A stretch of DNA of 64,000 bases, taken from the NCBI GenBank assembly GCA_029168955.1, contig JAPDOI010000374.1, forward strand, positions 1-64,000, read 5' to 3'. Below, in pieces: positions 1 through 11,067 of this stretch. The position numbers and the translations under genes were made by a program. This DNA is from Aplectana chamaeleonis (Eukaryota > Nematoda > Chromadorea > Rhabditida > Cosmocercidae). Every line of letters begins with the position of its first letter. Within the stretch, counting starts at the first letter, position 1. The notes under the pieces were generated by a model, which searched no databases, had not been told where the DNA came from, and worked only from the letters and a program-made list of their open reading frames with translations.

Positions 1-361
1 TATCTGATGTTACGACTCGATATTTCATTCTACTGTAGCCATGCGGATTTCGTTCCACTGTAGCCCTTGAGTTGTTGGCAGACCGCTTCCTGTTGACAAC
101 TCAAATCGTGCACATCGTCAGCAGGAGACCTGCCCGTTCCCCTGTTGTCCTTGTTGTCGGGCTGTTGACATTTCGATTTGTCGCATTTAGCGGCCTATTT
201 AGCAGCAGTTCACATCCCGTAGGACTGTTTCATATAGCTCAGAACCGCTTTACACCAACACACGTCTCGGTCGGCACACCGGCACGCGCCGCGGTCAACA
301 CACTGACACGCATCGCGGCTGGGTCGCCCAGCCTCCACTGGGGCCGCCACCGGATGGGCAG
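1..361. other. no gene seen
   Basis: The open frames here are short and lack recognisable motifs. The interval ends where the A-rich dispersed repeat begins at its conserved GTGTGCGGAA edge. Confidence 0.4.
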
Positions 362-1385
362 CAGGGGTGTGCGGAAATTTTTTGAAAATGTTCAGAAAAC
401 AGAAAATCGAGTTTGTCAGAAAACAGAAATCAGAAAACAGAAAGGCCAAAACGGCCAGAAAACAGAAATCAGAAAACAGAAAATTTTCAGAAAAAATACT
501 CACTGCATTTTAACTTTTTTCAAGAGGAAGGAGAGTGTAATTCTGAACATCTTTGCTATACCTGTAATACAATATCTACGAGACTAAACAATTAACTAAT
601 AAGACATTGATAGTAGCGATGGCACGTCAATGACAGGTCTCTCTGAGAGTTTTAGCCGAGAATTAGCTCACTAAGCTCCACAGCGGTTCTTGATGTGCTA
701 TTTCTCAAATCTTTCTTGATTGTTTCTGGATTATTAGGCGGCCAAGATCATGTTGCTCACGAAATAGCCTAGAAGTAGCCGAGCAATAACGGAGAAATAA
801 CCAAGACGTGACAGGCAAACCAACACGCGACGCGGCGTTTCCCGGCTCGCCGAGCAGCCGCCTTGGCCTCCTGCAGCTCGGCGGGCCTCCTGGTGCTAGG
901 CGTGGTCCAAGTACCGCCAACTAGGGTAGTTGAACCAACAGAGGTGTTGACATCCAAATCATGCCTCAGGAATGCGTCGTGTACAGTTCGACTCCGTATT
1001 GCCGTTCAGTCCGCAAAGTGCACGCTGATTGCGGAAGCGTGCTGCGGCGCGGTTGCGAGTATCCTCAGACATGGATGTATGGATGTATTGGTGCCCAGGT
1101 GATCCGCCATCCCTGTCTGAGATACTTGCAACCGCCCCGCAGCACGCTTTCGGTATCAACGTGCAGTTTGCGGACTGAACGGCAATGCGGAGTTGAACTG
1201 TACATCCCTTGAGAGCATTATTTGGCGTCCAATCTGCGGCGAACATTTTTTGGCGGTTATTTCTAGGGTATTACGCGGCAAACAGCTACTTCCTGACCAT
1301 TTTCCGGCTATCACGCAGAAAGCAGGCATTTCTGGCAATTTATTGTCTATTGATCGGGTGAATTTCCCACAAAATGCCTGTACGT
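362..1385 (+). repeat. A-rich dispersed repeat, copy 1 (split by a MITE)
   Basis: The sequence starts with GGGTGTGCGGAAATTTT, then runs of AGAAAACAGAAA units around a GGCCAAAACGGCC palindrome, then about 600 bp of lower-copy sequence. The same order recurs at 10,401-11,067, including the tail blocks GAGAGCATTAT and ATTTATYG. Shorter edge copies are at 2,195, 51,115 and 52,425. No coding capacity is visible. The CAGGGRTGTGCGG edge could be a hAT-like terminus, but no matching second terminus was found, so the class is undetermined. A 217-bp foldback MITE (984-1,200) interrupts this copy and not the other. Confidence 0.75.
984..1200. mobile_element. Foldback MITE with TA target duplication, copy 1
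   Basis: The arms 984-1,071 and 1,114-1,200 are near-perfect inverted repeats of about 87 bp. The element begins CAGTTCGACTCCG and ends CGGAGTTGAACTG, and TA dinucleotides flank it at 982-983 and 1,201-1,202. The paralogous repeat near 10,870 has a single TA at this point, so it shows the empty site. TA duplication and CAGT termini suggest mobilisation by a Tc1/mariner-type transposase (inference). A diverged relative lies at 6,324-6,576. Confidence 0.85.
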
Positions 1386-1387
1386 CA

Positions 1388-1571
1388 GCACAGTAGGGTT
1401 GCATCCTCGTTGTCAGCAGCTGCAGCTGACAGCTAACAGCAGCAGTTGTTATTGATATCGAGGAGTTCAACCCCAGCAAGTGTTGGAATCATATACCGCT
1501 GTCAGCAGCAGCTGCTGCTGACAGCGAGGGTTTGCACTCGATCTTTGCCCTGGGATGCAACCCCTATTGTG
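1388..1571. mobile_element. Small foldback element with trinucleotide-rich core
   Basis: The ends ACAGTAGGGTTGCATCC and GGATGCAACCCCTATTGT are inverted repeats. The interior carries two further palindromes made of CAGCAG/CTGCTG units near 1,420 and 1,510, so the whole element can fold. No ORF belongs to it. Confidence 0.6.
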
Positions 1572-1770
1572 CCGAAGTACTGAGTAGGTGAGCAGGGTTC
1601 GCGATAGAATCAGTTGCTGAGTCCTCCTTATGAGAACGCAGGTTTCGCCATCACAAAAGTGAGAAAAGTGAAAAGTTGCAAAAGAAACGCACAAAAACAG
1701 CTTAGAACAGCTATTTGGTGGGTGTTCGCACGCCCCAACTAACACGATTCATATAAGTGCTGGTTTTTTC

Positions 1771-1937
1771 GTTTAGCAACCTATTCATGCTTTTCCGGAA
1801 GCGGCAAATGCCGCGCAACATCAGTAGAAAAATGAGAAATCAGATGTTTGATACCGTTAACGAGCATCTGATTACTCATTTTTCTAGTGATAATCCGCGG
1901 CATTTGCCGCCTCGCAAATGTATGAATAGGGTGTAAC
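1771..1937. mobile_element. Foldback MITE, about 167 bp
   Basis: The arms 1,771-1,847 and 1,865-1,937 match in inverted orientation. They share the outer CCTATTCAT, the central GCGGCAAATGCCGCG and TAGAAAAATGAG blocks, and a short loop. No target duplication is obvious. Confidence 0.7.
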
Positions 1938-2194
1938 AGCAAGGCGGAAGACGGCAGAACAAACATACATAGAAATTTAGTTAATTGTGGGTAAGGTGAC
2001 AATCAGCAATATTCTGTTCCTGAGCGTTTTTCCTCTGAGTTTTCACCTATTTTCACTTTTATGATGATCATGTCTACCATTTCATGAGGATACCATAACA
2101 ACCGTTTCTTATGGTAAACCCTACCTTTAGCAGCAATCGCACCATTGAACGCAAGTGGTACCTCCGCTGTTCCACAGATCCGGATTTCGTTGGT
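1938..2194. other. no gene seen
   Basis: Low-complexity intergenic sequence between a foldback and an inverted copy of the A-rich repeat. Confidence 0.4.
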
Positions 2195-2330
2195 TTTTTC
2201 TGATTTTTTCTGTTTTTCGCAGATTTTTCAGAAAACAGAAATCAGAAACAGAAAGGCCAAAACGGCCAGAAAACAGAAATCAGAAAACAGAAAACAGAAA
2301 TTTCCGCACACCCTGATGGGCAGGGCCTCC
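2195..2330 (-). repeat. A-rich dispersed repeat, partial copy 2 (inverted)
   Basis: AGAAAACAGAAA units flank the same GGCCAAAACGGCC palindrome. They end with TTTCCGCACACCCTGAT, the reverse complement of the family edge. The 600-bp tail present in copies 1 and 3 is missing. Confidence 0.7.
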
Positions 2331-3054
2331 AGATCAGGGATATGCGGCAAACGATTTTGAAAAAAAAAAACGGCAAACGGCCATCGGCAATCGACAAACG
2401 GCAAAAAAAACTTGTACAAAAAAAACTATACAAATGTTCTAAAAGTACCGGTTAAAAATACTTTGTTATGCTTATTTGGCATTTCGATAACGAGACAAGA
2501 ATTGGTGTTTCAATAATACCACAAGAAGTTTAACCTCTTACGTTGGTACAATACCTGATATAAAAAAGGGCACCGGAATGAGCATTTTATTGAACACTGG
2601 TAATAAAAATTAGAGAGCATTCTATTGAACACTGGTAATAAAAATGTTGTTATAAAATAATAGTAATTTTTCGAGGTTCTCGAATGTCAACCTTTCTCGA
2701 AATATGTAGTAGTCATTCATTTGCTTCGTGTTTCAATTCCATTCACAAAATTCAAAGTATCGCGCAATCCAAGTTAAGAGGGTGAGCACTTGAAATTCAT
2801 TCAAAGAGATGAAGAGCTCACTGTGCTCCTACTTTAGGTGATTATTTCTAACGAGCGTGGAAATCGCGCCCTTTCTCTGGTAGAAATTGCAGCGGCGGAT
2901 CCGCGATAAAGCCACACCGGTTCCTCCAGGCACCACAGCTGCTCCGCGAAAGTGCAGCTGCGGCTCTGGATTGGTGGCTGCGCCTTTGCAAACTGAGGGT
3001 AACTCGTACGAAATTAATTAGGAGTCATAGTACAACTGGGAGACGCCTACGAAC
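2331..3054. other. no gene seen; short tandem duplication inside
   Basis: The only structure is a 31-bp unit present twice, at 2,580-2,610 and 2,615-2,645 (starting GAGCATT, ending AATAAAAAT), with one mismatch. The rest is AT-rich without coding signal. Confidence 0.45.
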
Positions 3055-3440
3055 AAAATGCGCACCTACGGTTGTTAGTTCCTCTGTCCTATAAAAACAG
3101 AGGGTATCCCCGTTCTTCGGGCAAGGAGAAACGGGACGTGGGTAATGGAACTTTGGTGACTGAACAGGTGAAACTACACAGGACAGTGCATCGTAGTCGA
3201 CGCTGGCTCGCTGATGCATCCTCGCGGAGCAGGTGTGGTTCTAACGCGGTACCGCTGCGGTACTATCGTGGCAATGTCGTGGCGTTGTCGAGGCTCAAAG
3301 CGGAATCGTATCGGCACAGTGATGATTGTGGAGCCGCTGCTATACTACCGCGTAACTCTCGCAGCACAGTTGAGGGTCGCCTTACTATCCTGGCACAACC
3401 GAGGCAAACTTTCTCAGTATGCGGCGTACTTTTCGGCGTG
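3055..3440 (+). repeat. Dispersed repeat R, copy 1
   Basis: This interval is similar to the reverse complement of 5,640-6,025. Shared blocks include CACAGGACAGT, GCATCCTCGCGGAGC, GGTTCTAACGCGG, a GTCGAGGC block and GAGGCAAA. The open frame of about 130 codons has no recognised domain and is not conserved between copies, so I read it as a non-autonomous repeat. Confidence 0.6.
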
Positions 3441-5639
3441 CCTCACGGTGGGTTTAGTATTTGACCTTATTTAGATAAAAGATAACTACGTGGACAAATG
3501 CAAATTAAACGCACGTTTTCGGACAGTCTTGGAAGCGTTCCTGAAAAACTGCTCCAACTTTGGCATCTCTCCCCCTGCAACCTTTCAAATTTCTTCCCAA
3601 CTGCGCGCAGACAATTCAAATACAATTGAGCAGTTTTTCAAGATTTCAAAAAATACGACTCCTGAAAAACCACGATTACCTCAAACCACCTCCTTCCCAA
3701 ATTGTACGCAACCCCTTGTTCCCAACTGATCACCCCCGCCTCCGTGCATCCAGTTTATAGTCAAGCAGCGAATTTAATCAAAACGGACGTTCTCCACGCC
3801 GTTTACACCCTCTCCCACTTTTTCAACTCAGAACTTCAACTTTCAACTTGGTTGCATGTTTTTCGGCGCAAGTGTGAGCATAGCAGATGGCAAAAAGCAT
3901 AAACCCACAAACTGCCAGTGAAGTCCAACATCATCTATACGACGCTTTGAAAAATATTTGGAAGAAATTGAGGCATTCAGCGTTTCTCTCCTGGAAATGC
4001 TCAGGATGGTAATTCTTGTCCTGAAGAGCCCTACGGTAATTGCTCAAGCCCCAACAAGTAGGGGGTGGAGAATTCGGTGCTCTTCCAGACAAGAGGGCCC
4101 AGACGAGCGTGACACTACAGTACTAGCAATTGCTTTGACGTGACCGCAAGGCAGATTACATCAACTGGCTTGAAGTTTTAGAGTACGTATAGTCTGTCCC
4201 TCTACATTCGAGCTGGTCGCTGCAAGACTTATCGGGTTTACCATGCGTGTCCTAATCGCCAGATTTGTTATCTATTGCGCACTTTTTGCCGAAAGTAAGA
4301 AGAAAAACGGCAAACGACAATCGACAAAAATCGTCCAAAAATGGAGGTTTACTGTAGGTTACGGTAGGTACAAAGTCATTCAAAGGGCAGAAGCTACGTT
4401 AGCATTTAAAAAATTGACAAATGGTCATTAATTTTGTACTCAGCGCCCCGAACAAACCCCGCATAGAAATGTTGAGTCAATCAATGTCAGTCAATGTCAG
4501 TCATCAGGCATTTTTTCGGAGTCTCAAAAAAATTTTCGGATTCAGCTCAAAACTTGTATGTAGGGGTAATATAGGGTGACGAACACGAACCTGGAGTTCA
4601 CTTGTCGAAATTTCGAAGTTTTCTGTAGGTTACAGTAGGTAACAAGTCATTTAGGGGCAAAACCCAAATCATTATTTTGAAAATCGACAAACATACTTTA
4701 AATTCGAATTCTCCACCCCGAATAACCCAAGTATACAAATATACAAATTATGATTAAAATCTGAGACCAAACTACCGTATACCCACCGTAATCTACCGTA
4801 ATTTGCAAAAAAGTCGATAAACGGATTTCAGATTCATGTTTAGCTCTCCAAAGGACCCTCAGAGAATGGTTTTCAGACATATCTATCGTAGAAATCCGAA
4901 AATCTCGAAAGTGGCGTTTTTCTCTAGAAAATATACCCCGGTTGGGAAACCTCGAACATAATTAGTCGAAAACTTTGGAAAATCGACTAATGAACCACAG
5001 ATTCGTGATCAGCCCCGCAGAAAACCCTCCTGGGAGAATTTCAAGTCAAATTTGGAACATTTTTCTAAAACGCTTCCAAAGCTCTCTAAGTCTGGACAAA
5101 GTATGGAGAATGTGCATTCACCCAAACTTTGCTCAGGGGGGTAGTTTTGAGTGCCGAACACATTTATGAGGTCCGCTTCCGGATTCTCCAGAATCTAATG
5201 CGCTTTTTGGAAAGTACAAGAAGGCCAAAAAACGACATTTTGAGCTTTTAACTTCTTGGAACCTGCAGCTGGGGGGCGGGATACTGCGCTGTTTACTATT
5301 GAGCCACGGGAGGTACTAACGATACTAGTCGTTTTGGCAGATGCGTTTACCACTCTAAACACTTCCCTTGTTAGAACGCATCCTGGAGGTCGAGAAAAGC
5401 AGACAAAACAAAATTTTAGTAGATCAACTGATAGCAGCAAGATTCGAATACCAGAGTTTTCGAACCATTCAAGAAATTGATCAATCAAAAAGATAGGCTT
5501 TTCGGAAAGTCACTCATTCCATAGAAATTATTCTGCTCTTGTGTGCTACGGAATACTACAGGTGAATTAGTTACCCGCGTGTAACCTCGAGAGGATAATA
5601 TCTAGAGACCTCTTCGCAAGCCTATTCGGAGAGGAGAGT
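3441..5639. other. no gene seen; degenerate nematode repeats
   Basis: Contains old motif repeats such as TTACGGTAGGTA (near 4,350 and 4,630) and GAACACGAA/GAACACATTT-type blocks (near 4,580 and 5,150) that recur elsewhere in the window. No exon with credible splice sites was found. Confidence 0.4.
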
Positions 5640-6025
5640 CTGAAAACAAGCATGGAGCTGAAGTTACTCTGAGAGAATTTGCCTCGCCAGTTCCGGGAAA
5701 GTACCGCGACTCTCGACTGTGCCGTGATAGTGCCGCGATAGTGCCGCAACGGCTCCCTGTACAGACGATTATCTTGCCGCGTCTTGGGCCTCGACATCGC
5801 TGCGATAGTATCGTAGCGGCTCCGCGTTAGAACCGCGCCGGCTCCGCGAGGATGCAGCAGCGAGACCGCGTGGAGTACGATGTACTGTCCTGTGTGGTAA
5901 AAAGAAATTGTCGCCTATTCAATTACTCAAGTTTGAAGTACTATCCGTATTTCCTTGGGCGCAAAAACGGCGGTAGCCTCTTTCCTTATCAGATAGAGGA
6001 CGTAACAACGGCAGGTGCGTAAATT
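5640..6025 (-). repeat. Dispersed repeat R, copy 2 (inverted)
   Basis: Reverse-complement partner of 3,055-3,440, with similar block order across about 380 bp and short indels. The intervening 2.2 kb is unrelated, so this is a dispersed family and not one foldback. Confidence 0.6.
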
Positions 6026-6138
6026 TGTTCTTATACATAGTTAGGCCCCTTAGTTGTCCTAAAATTCTAAAATAACTTCATATGAGATACTCTTCCGGAG
6101 CCGCTGCGGCACTTTCGCCCCAACGTCTCTCAGAGTAA

Positions 6139-6232
6139 GGCCGGGTGCACACTTTTCGTCCGATCGCGACAACGTATATCAAACATATCGATTGCTGATC
6201 GATATGAATGATAAGAAGTGTGTACCGTGGCC
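6139..6232. mobile_element. Small foldback element (GGCC-GGTGCACACTT ends)
   Basis: GGCCGGGTGCACACTT at the left pairs imperfectly with AAGTGTGTACCGTGGCC at the right. ATCGATATG-type palindromes fill the centre. It is short, with no target duplication seen. Confidence 0.45.
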
Positions 6233-6323
6233 AATCGCGGGAGGCATGAACCTCGCTTAGCTGGAACGTGCTGTCAAATTCCGGCCTCTGCCTTCCCAAA
6301 GCTTCGTGAAGGGCGTTAGTCTA

Positions 6324-6576
6324 CAGTTCACCTCCGCACTGCCGTTCAGTCCGCAAAGTGCACCCTGATTGCGAAATTTTGCTGCGGCGCGGTTGCGAAC
6401 ATCCTCAGACAAGGATGTGGGATCACCCGGGCGCTTTTGGCCTTTGGTGCCCGGGTGATCCCACCGCCCGGGTGATCCCACATCCCTGTTCGAGGATTAC
6501 TTCGCAAACCGCGCCGCAGCACGATTTCGCAATCAAGCGCACTTTGCGGACTGAACGGCAGTGCGGAAGTGAAGAA
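6324..6576. mobile_element. Foldback MITE with TA target duplication, copy 2
   Basis: Same family as 984-1,200. It has the CAGTTC start, the CCGTTCAGTCCGCAAAGTGC block and a GCTGCGGCGCGGTTGCGA block, mirrored at the right. The core is longer and carries repeated GGGATCACCCGGGCG palindromes. The right end is decayed (GAAGTGAAGAA before TA at 6,577-6,578). Confidence 0.75.
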
Positions 6577-6578
6577 TA

Positions 6579-7100
6579 CAGGAGCTATCACAACTTTCCG
6601 CTGATGTAGCGATGGTCAACTAACGCGCGGCGCCATGTGGTGGTCATTTTTTCAGAATAACCACGCCAGGCATTTAAAAGCAGAAGCTATTGAAGGCTTA
6701 AAGTGTCCTGTAGCGCCTAAGCAGCGCGATACACACGTTTATGGGGCAATCCCTGCCTTGGGTCAATACAAATGACTATCGATTTTCGAAGGCAAACTTC
6801 AGTATTGCATCAAATATTCTTTCCATCGATCGGTAGTCGCTCAACAGATTCTCTTCGAACTGTCGAGCTATCCGTACTGTGATACTTCTCAATTCTTGCC
6901 TGTTTTTCTTGTAATGAGCCGTATTTTTCAACCTACAGTGCGTTTCACTGCTGCTGATCTCATTGCGTAGCTACACAGAGCGGTATATTGCCAGCGCTGC
7001 ATGAAATGTGACTATTCATTGGTGCACAAGGTGGGCGTGCTGGCCGATAAGTGTTTGACAGTGAGATCAACACTAATGGGAAGCACTGGATGTTGCATTT
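6579..7100. other. no gene seen
   Basis: No ORF, splice pattern or repeat match was recognised. Confidence 0.4.
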
Positions 7101-7458
7101 AGGCACCTTCTTAGTCCTCACCAAGCGCGGCACGCGCGGGAAACGCGGTGAAACTTCTCAAAAGCGTGCCGCCCATCCAGTACCGCCGAAGCGGCGCCGT
7201 CTATACCCTCGCTTTCCAGTTTGAGTTGACTTCAACATTCTCGAACTATCTTACGCTAACGTATACTCTAATGCAAGCCAGGGATTTCTGTGCATGTCAC
7301 ACTTGAGGTCCAACTTCATCCCGCACCGCCCTGGTTGTGCAGCAGGAGACAACATAGTTATCTCCCGCGCGTACCGCGGAGCCGCACGGTAAAAAAAATT
7401 CATACACCAACGCTCATCCAGTACGTTCCGCGCCTACGGTGAAAACTAGGTAATATGC
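7101..7458. mobile_element. Decayed foldback MITE related to 16,394-16,762
   Basis: The left end AGGCACCTTCTTAGTCCTC with the following AAGCGCGG matches the left arm of the 16.4-kb element. The right end reads as a diverged reverse complement (CGCGCC-TACGGTGAAAACTA). The interior shares GGTGAAAC and GCGGCGCCG blocks. It is older than its relative. Confidence 0.5.
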
Positions 7459-8559
7459 TTTATTGCTCGAAGTTTCACTTCGTCCAGCGAGCGCCGGAGC
7501 TATTCCTCAATAGGGAGCTCTGGATTCACGAGAATCGTCCACAAATGTTTTACAGTCCCGGTCAATACGAAATTCTCATCAGTCAACTACCGCCGTGCGC
7601 GTGATGCTGTTGTTCTTGCTGCCGACGTGTTCTCTTTGTTTCTAAAATTCGCTTCACTCATTGAAGTCTCACTACAGTCTGGTCCCAAGCTGCAGGCTCA
7701 CCTGTTCCACGCCGCCATGCTTTCAGCTTTATAGGGGTCTATGTCGTCATGAGGACTAGGCAAAGGCGCTGGAGGGATGTCTCTGAGAACAAGGCAGAAG
7801 AAAAAAAGCCAACAACGTCTGAGCCGAGAAGTTCTCTGAGAAAAGTTCTGACAACGCGACTCGTAGCTCAACATTGAATCTGCAAAGTATAAATAGGCGG
7901 GCATGCCGTGAGCAGAACGGATGACAGATGGAGTAACAGACTCACGTAGTGGTACCCTTGAAATGCCAAACAAACACTTGGCCGCTCAGCGACGCATTGG
8001 GTCGGCACGACTAGCGAGTCACTCAAAAGAAGAGGTTTACCGCACTGGTTGACTGTCGCTCTATCCAGAGAAAAATTGAGTGATTGTGGTCTACATCCAA
8101 AAGATCACCGGTAAAGTTGGACCATCGAAGGTATCAATTGCAAAGATATTATGAGTATTCAGTCTATGGCCTGGTTCCAGTGTGAAGAGCCCCCATGCAA
8201 GTTTCGCCATACACAGGAGAGTTGAAGACGCCTTGAAATGCAAATTAGCTCTCCTCACACTCCCATACATAACCTCATTTGATGCCCTTGGTTGCTGGGC
8301 TTTTTCGACATCCCAATGCCGACTACGTGACTTGCACTTTTTGGCAAGAGCCACATCCCAACATCAGTATTAGATTGAAGTCTCAGCGTTCACACTCCTA
8401 CCGCTACGAGACTTCCCGTATATTCTACACAAAAATTCCAGAGCTGCAAGCACTTGTAGGTCCAGCAGTAACTGGGTCCCATTATGATCTATGAAGAGCT
8501 ACAGTAAAAGAGGCCGCTCATGCATGGCTGTTTTGCGAATTTCGTGATAATCTTCTGCG
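7459..8559. other. no gene seen
   Basis: Two ORFs of about 90 codons lie on the minus strand and have no recognisable domain. Codon use and splice context do not support them. Confidence 0.35.
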
Positions 8560-8698
8560 TAAGGCCCTACACACAGACGTTTCGCTGCCGCTGCCTCCCG
8601 CGGCTTCTCTGGTTTTGGTCATTTTCGAAATCTCACCGATTGCAGACGTCTCGCGAAAACCAGCGGCAGCAAAACGTCGATGTATAACTGGGGCCTTA
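8560..8698. mobile_element. Foldback MITE, 139 bp
   Basis: TAAGGCCC and GGGCCTTA bound the element. Inside, GACGTTTCGCTGCCGCTG on the left mirrors CAGCGGCAGCAAAACGTC on the right. Confidence 0.6.
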
Positions 8699-8753
8699 GC
8701 GTTACTGAATTTGCGCTCATGCTTCTCAGTCCGCAACCTTGCAGTAGAGAAAC

Positions 8754-8850
8754 ACATTCATACTCCTCCGAATTCGCTCTCCAGGAAACAAACCCTAGTT
8801 GCAGCAGGCATCACGCGCGTGCCGCGCTGGCGTTGAGGAGTATGAATAGC
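8754..8850. mobile_element. Short foldback (ATTCATACTCCTC ends)
   Basis: CATTCATACTCCTC at 8,756 mirrors GAGGAGTATGAATAG near 8,846. The right arm also carries a GCGCGTGCCGCGCTGGCG block similar to the 7,101/16,394 family, so this may be an internally deleted member. Confidence 0.45.
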
Positions 8851-9650
8851 GCCTAACCTGATCGGTAGCTTATCACGGCGTCAGAGTCATACTAACTGAG
8901 TTTTTTCTAATTGAAGAAAACTACTAGGGAGCTTTGAATTATTTCATGAAGTCTAAATAGAGAATCCTTCAATAATGTCACCCTGATGATCCAATTTGAG
9001 CCATTCCGCCTCTGGCGAAACTGTGTCGGGCACCCATGTGAGGCTCAGTGACACAAAGGCTTTTCTTAGTGAGTATTTCCTACGGGGCTGCCGTCGTGAT
9101 TGGTGACTTTCAAGGCTCCTAATTGAGGCCATGTTCCACTCGAATCCGGATTGTACTTCTCGTGGTGCTGAATTCGAGCTCCTTATTACCTTGCTTTCAG
9201 CTTGCAAACCGGAACCGTAAGAATATCTGTCATTTGAATGCCAACAACCTAACCCAAACTTCGTCCAGGGGTTGTTTTGGGAGCTGAACACGGCTTGTCT
9301 TCCCTATTGAGACCCAATCTCCAAATTGGGAGGAGAAAATGGGTGCTTTAAGCTCATCCACTGGCTAGATCATGCTGTAGCGTCCCCCGCATATCCTTAT
9401 CAGCAGCCCAAAGCAACGAACAGCCAGCACGCCTATTCGAAATCGTCGACTTGCTCTGTCGGCAGGTATTGTACGGCATCTATAGAGCATATCGCTTTCT
9501 TTTTCGGGCAGAATTTCCATCAATACTGCTGATTTCTGCCAGAAACTCTGGAGCGGGTCTTATCGTGAACACTGCCTTCAAGAAAGATGCAAACCTAAAA
9601 TCTCAGTTGTCGTAGTTTTTTCCCATTCTGACTTCGCTTTCATGCATAAG
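8851..9650. other. no gene seen
   Basis: A 112-codon minus-strand ORF (8,953-9,291) has no recognised motif and contains a GAGCTGAACACGG repeat block shared with other intergenic sites. Confidence 0.35.
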
Positions 9651-9949
9651 AACGTAAAGGCCAACCGAACATTGCTCGACACGACGCGCTCGCGTCACGG
9701 CTCTATAGTTTTCTGTGTTTTTACTCCGTTTTTGTTACACCTTGACCACCTGTGGTGCTGCTTTCCTACTTCATAGTCCAGGCATGTCCTCAACTGCTGA
9801 TCCCTGGAAGGACGGTATTTGAATGAAGACACACCGCTCTCCAAATCTTTTATACCCTATTCTTTATCAGTTAGTTGTCATTAATTTTGTTTACGAGAGC
9901 CGTGACGCGACCGCGTCGTGTGGAGCAATGTTCGGTTGGCCTTTACGTT
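9651..9949. mobile_element. Foldback MITE with 54-bp terminal inverted repeats
   Basis: AACGTAAAGGCCAACCGAAC at the left and its reverse complement at the right begin 54-bp arms with only a few mismatches, ending in GTCACGGCTCT. The interior of about 190 bp is non-coding. Confidence 0.8.
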
Positions 9950-10059
9950 TTTATAGTTTATGCTGCATTGATTCCTATCTCTGCTCTATGGCAAATTCAG
10001 GCGAAAAATGGGGGGAGCAAGGTTGAAGAGCAGTGAAACAGGACTGACCACGCGCAACG

Positions 10060-10404
10060 AGAGGTTGATGTTTCTTTTGTCAAAATTTAAATTCACTGAT
10101 GAGACGCGAAAACTGATTCATCGAACTCATACCCTGTCATGATCAAATGGATCATTCCTTGTGGTTTCATAAGGATGAAATTTTCGAACTTTTATCAAGG
10201 TGGCCAAGCTCTTACTCTGTATCCCCGGACAGCATTCCTCTTAGTTTCATGAAGAAAATTCTTCACTTGATCTCATATCCTCTTGAACACATTTTCAATT
10301 TAAGCTATATGACAGCTGATGTGCCTAAAAGATGGAAACACGCATTTATCTTCCCGATCGCTAAGAAACCCCCACTTATCGATCCTTGGAATTACAGACC
10401 AGGG
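10060..10404 (+). pseudogene. CR1-like LINE ORF2 fragment (APE-RT linker)
   Basis: The frame from about 10,147 reads through SLWFHKDEIFELLSRW, a SPDSIPLSF block and an IDPWNYRPG block. This is the linker and the first RT motif of the same CR1-like group as element D (29,839-34,054), which has CWFHKD and ANFRPIS at these points. Reading stops where the A-rich repeat is inserted. The matching C-terminal part of a CR1-like ORF resumes at about 11,068, with roughly 200 codons of RT missing between. Confidence 0.75.
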
Positions 10405-11067
10405 ATGTGCGGAAGTTTTTAAAAAGTTTCAGAAAACAAAATCGAGTTTGTCAAAAAACAGAAAACAGAAAGGCCAAAACGGCCAGAAAACAGAGAACTT
10501 TCAGAAAAAATACTCATTGCATTTTGACTTTTTTTCAAGTGAAGAGAGGATGTAATTCTAAATACCCTTGTCATACTTGTAATATAATATCTATGGAACT
10601 GCACAGATGACAATAGTAACAATGACGCGTCAATGACGGATACAACATCATTAAAGACACGCTAAGAGTCTTGACCGAGAAAAAGCCCACCAGGTTCAGC
10701 AACTGATCCTGTCGAGCTGTTTCTCGAGTATTTCTAGATTACTTCTTGGCCGCTAGGTGGCTGCGACCATGTTGTCCGCGAAATAACCGAGGAATAACCG
10801 AGAAAACATGGGTAGTTGAACCGACGGCGGTGTCGACATCCAAATCTGCCTCAACAATGCGTCTTACACTCCCCTTTGAGAGCATTATCTCGCGGCTTTT
10901 CCTCTACGACCATTATTTGACGCCTACTTGGCGGCAACCAGCTAATTTCCGAACACGACCTTGTTCTCGGCTATTACGCGAAAATCAGGCATTTTGTGGC
11001 CATTTATCGGCTACTGCTCTGCCAAAACTCTCAGAGCACTCACCCTTATGGTAGTGAGTGGGATCAC
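10401..11067 (+). repeat. A-rich dispersed repeat, copy 3, inserted in a LINE
   Basis: Begins CAGGGATGTGCGGAAG and follows copy 1 (362-1,385) through the AGAAAACAGAAA section, the GGTGTCGACATCCAAATC block and the GAGAGCATTAT block. It lacks the MITE seen in copy 1. GGGAT occurs at both junctions with LINE sequence (10,403-10,407 and about 11,068-11,072), a possible 5-bp duplication. Joining the flanks gives an in-frame LINE reading, so the LINE probably had an internal deletion before the insertion. Confidence 0.7.

Noticed and set aside
1467..1745. 92-codon minus-strand ORF
   Set aside because: Overlaps a CAG/CTG-rich foldback and has no recognised motif.
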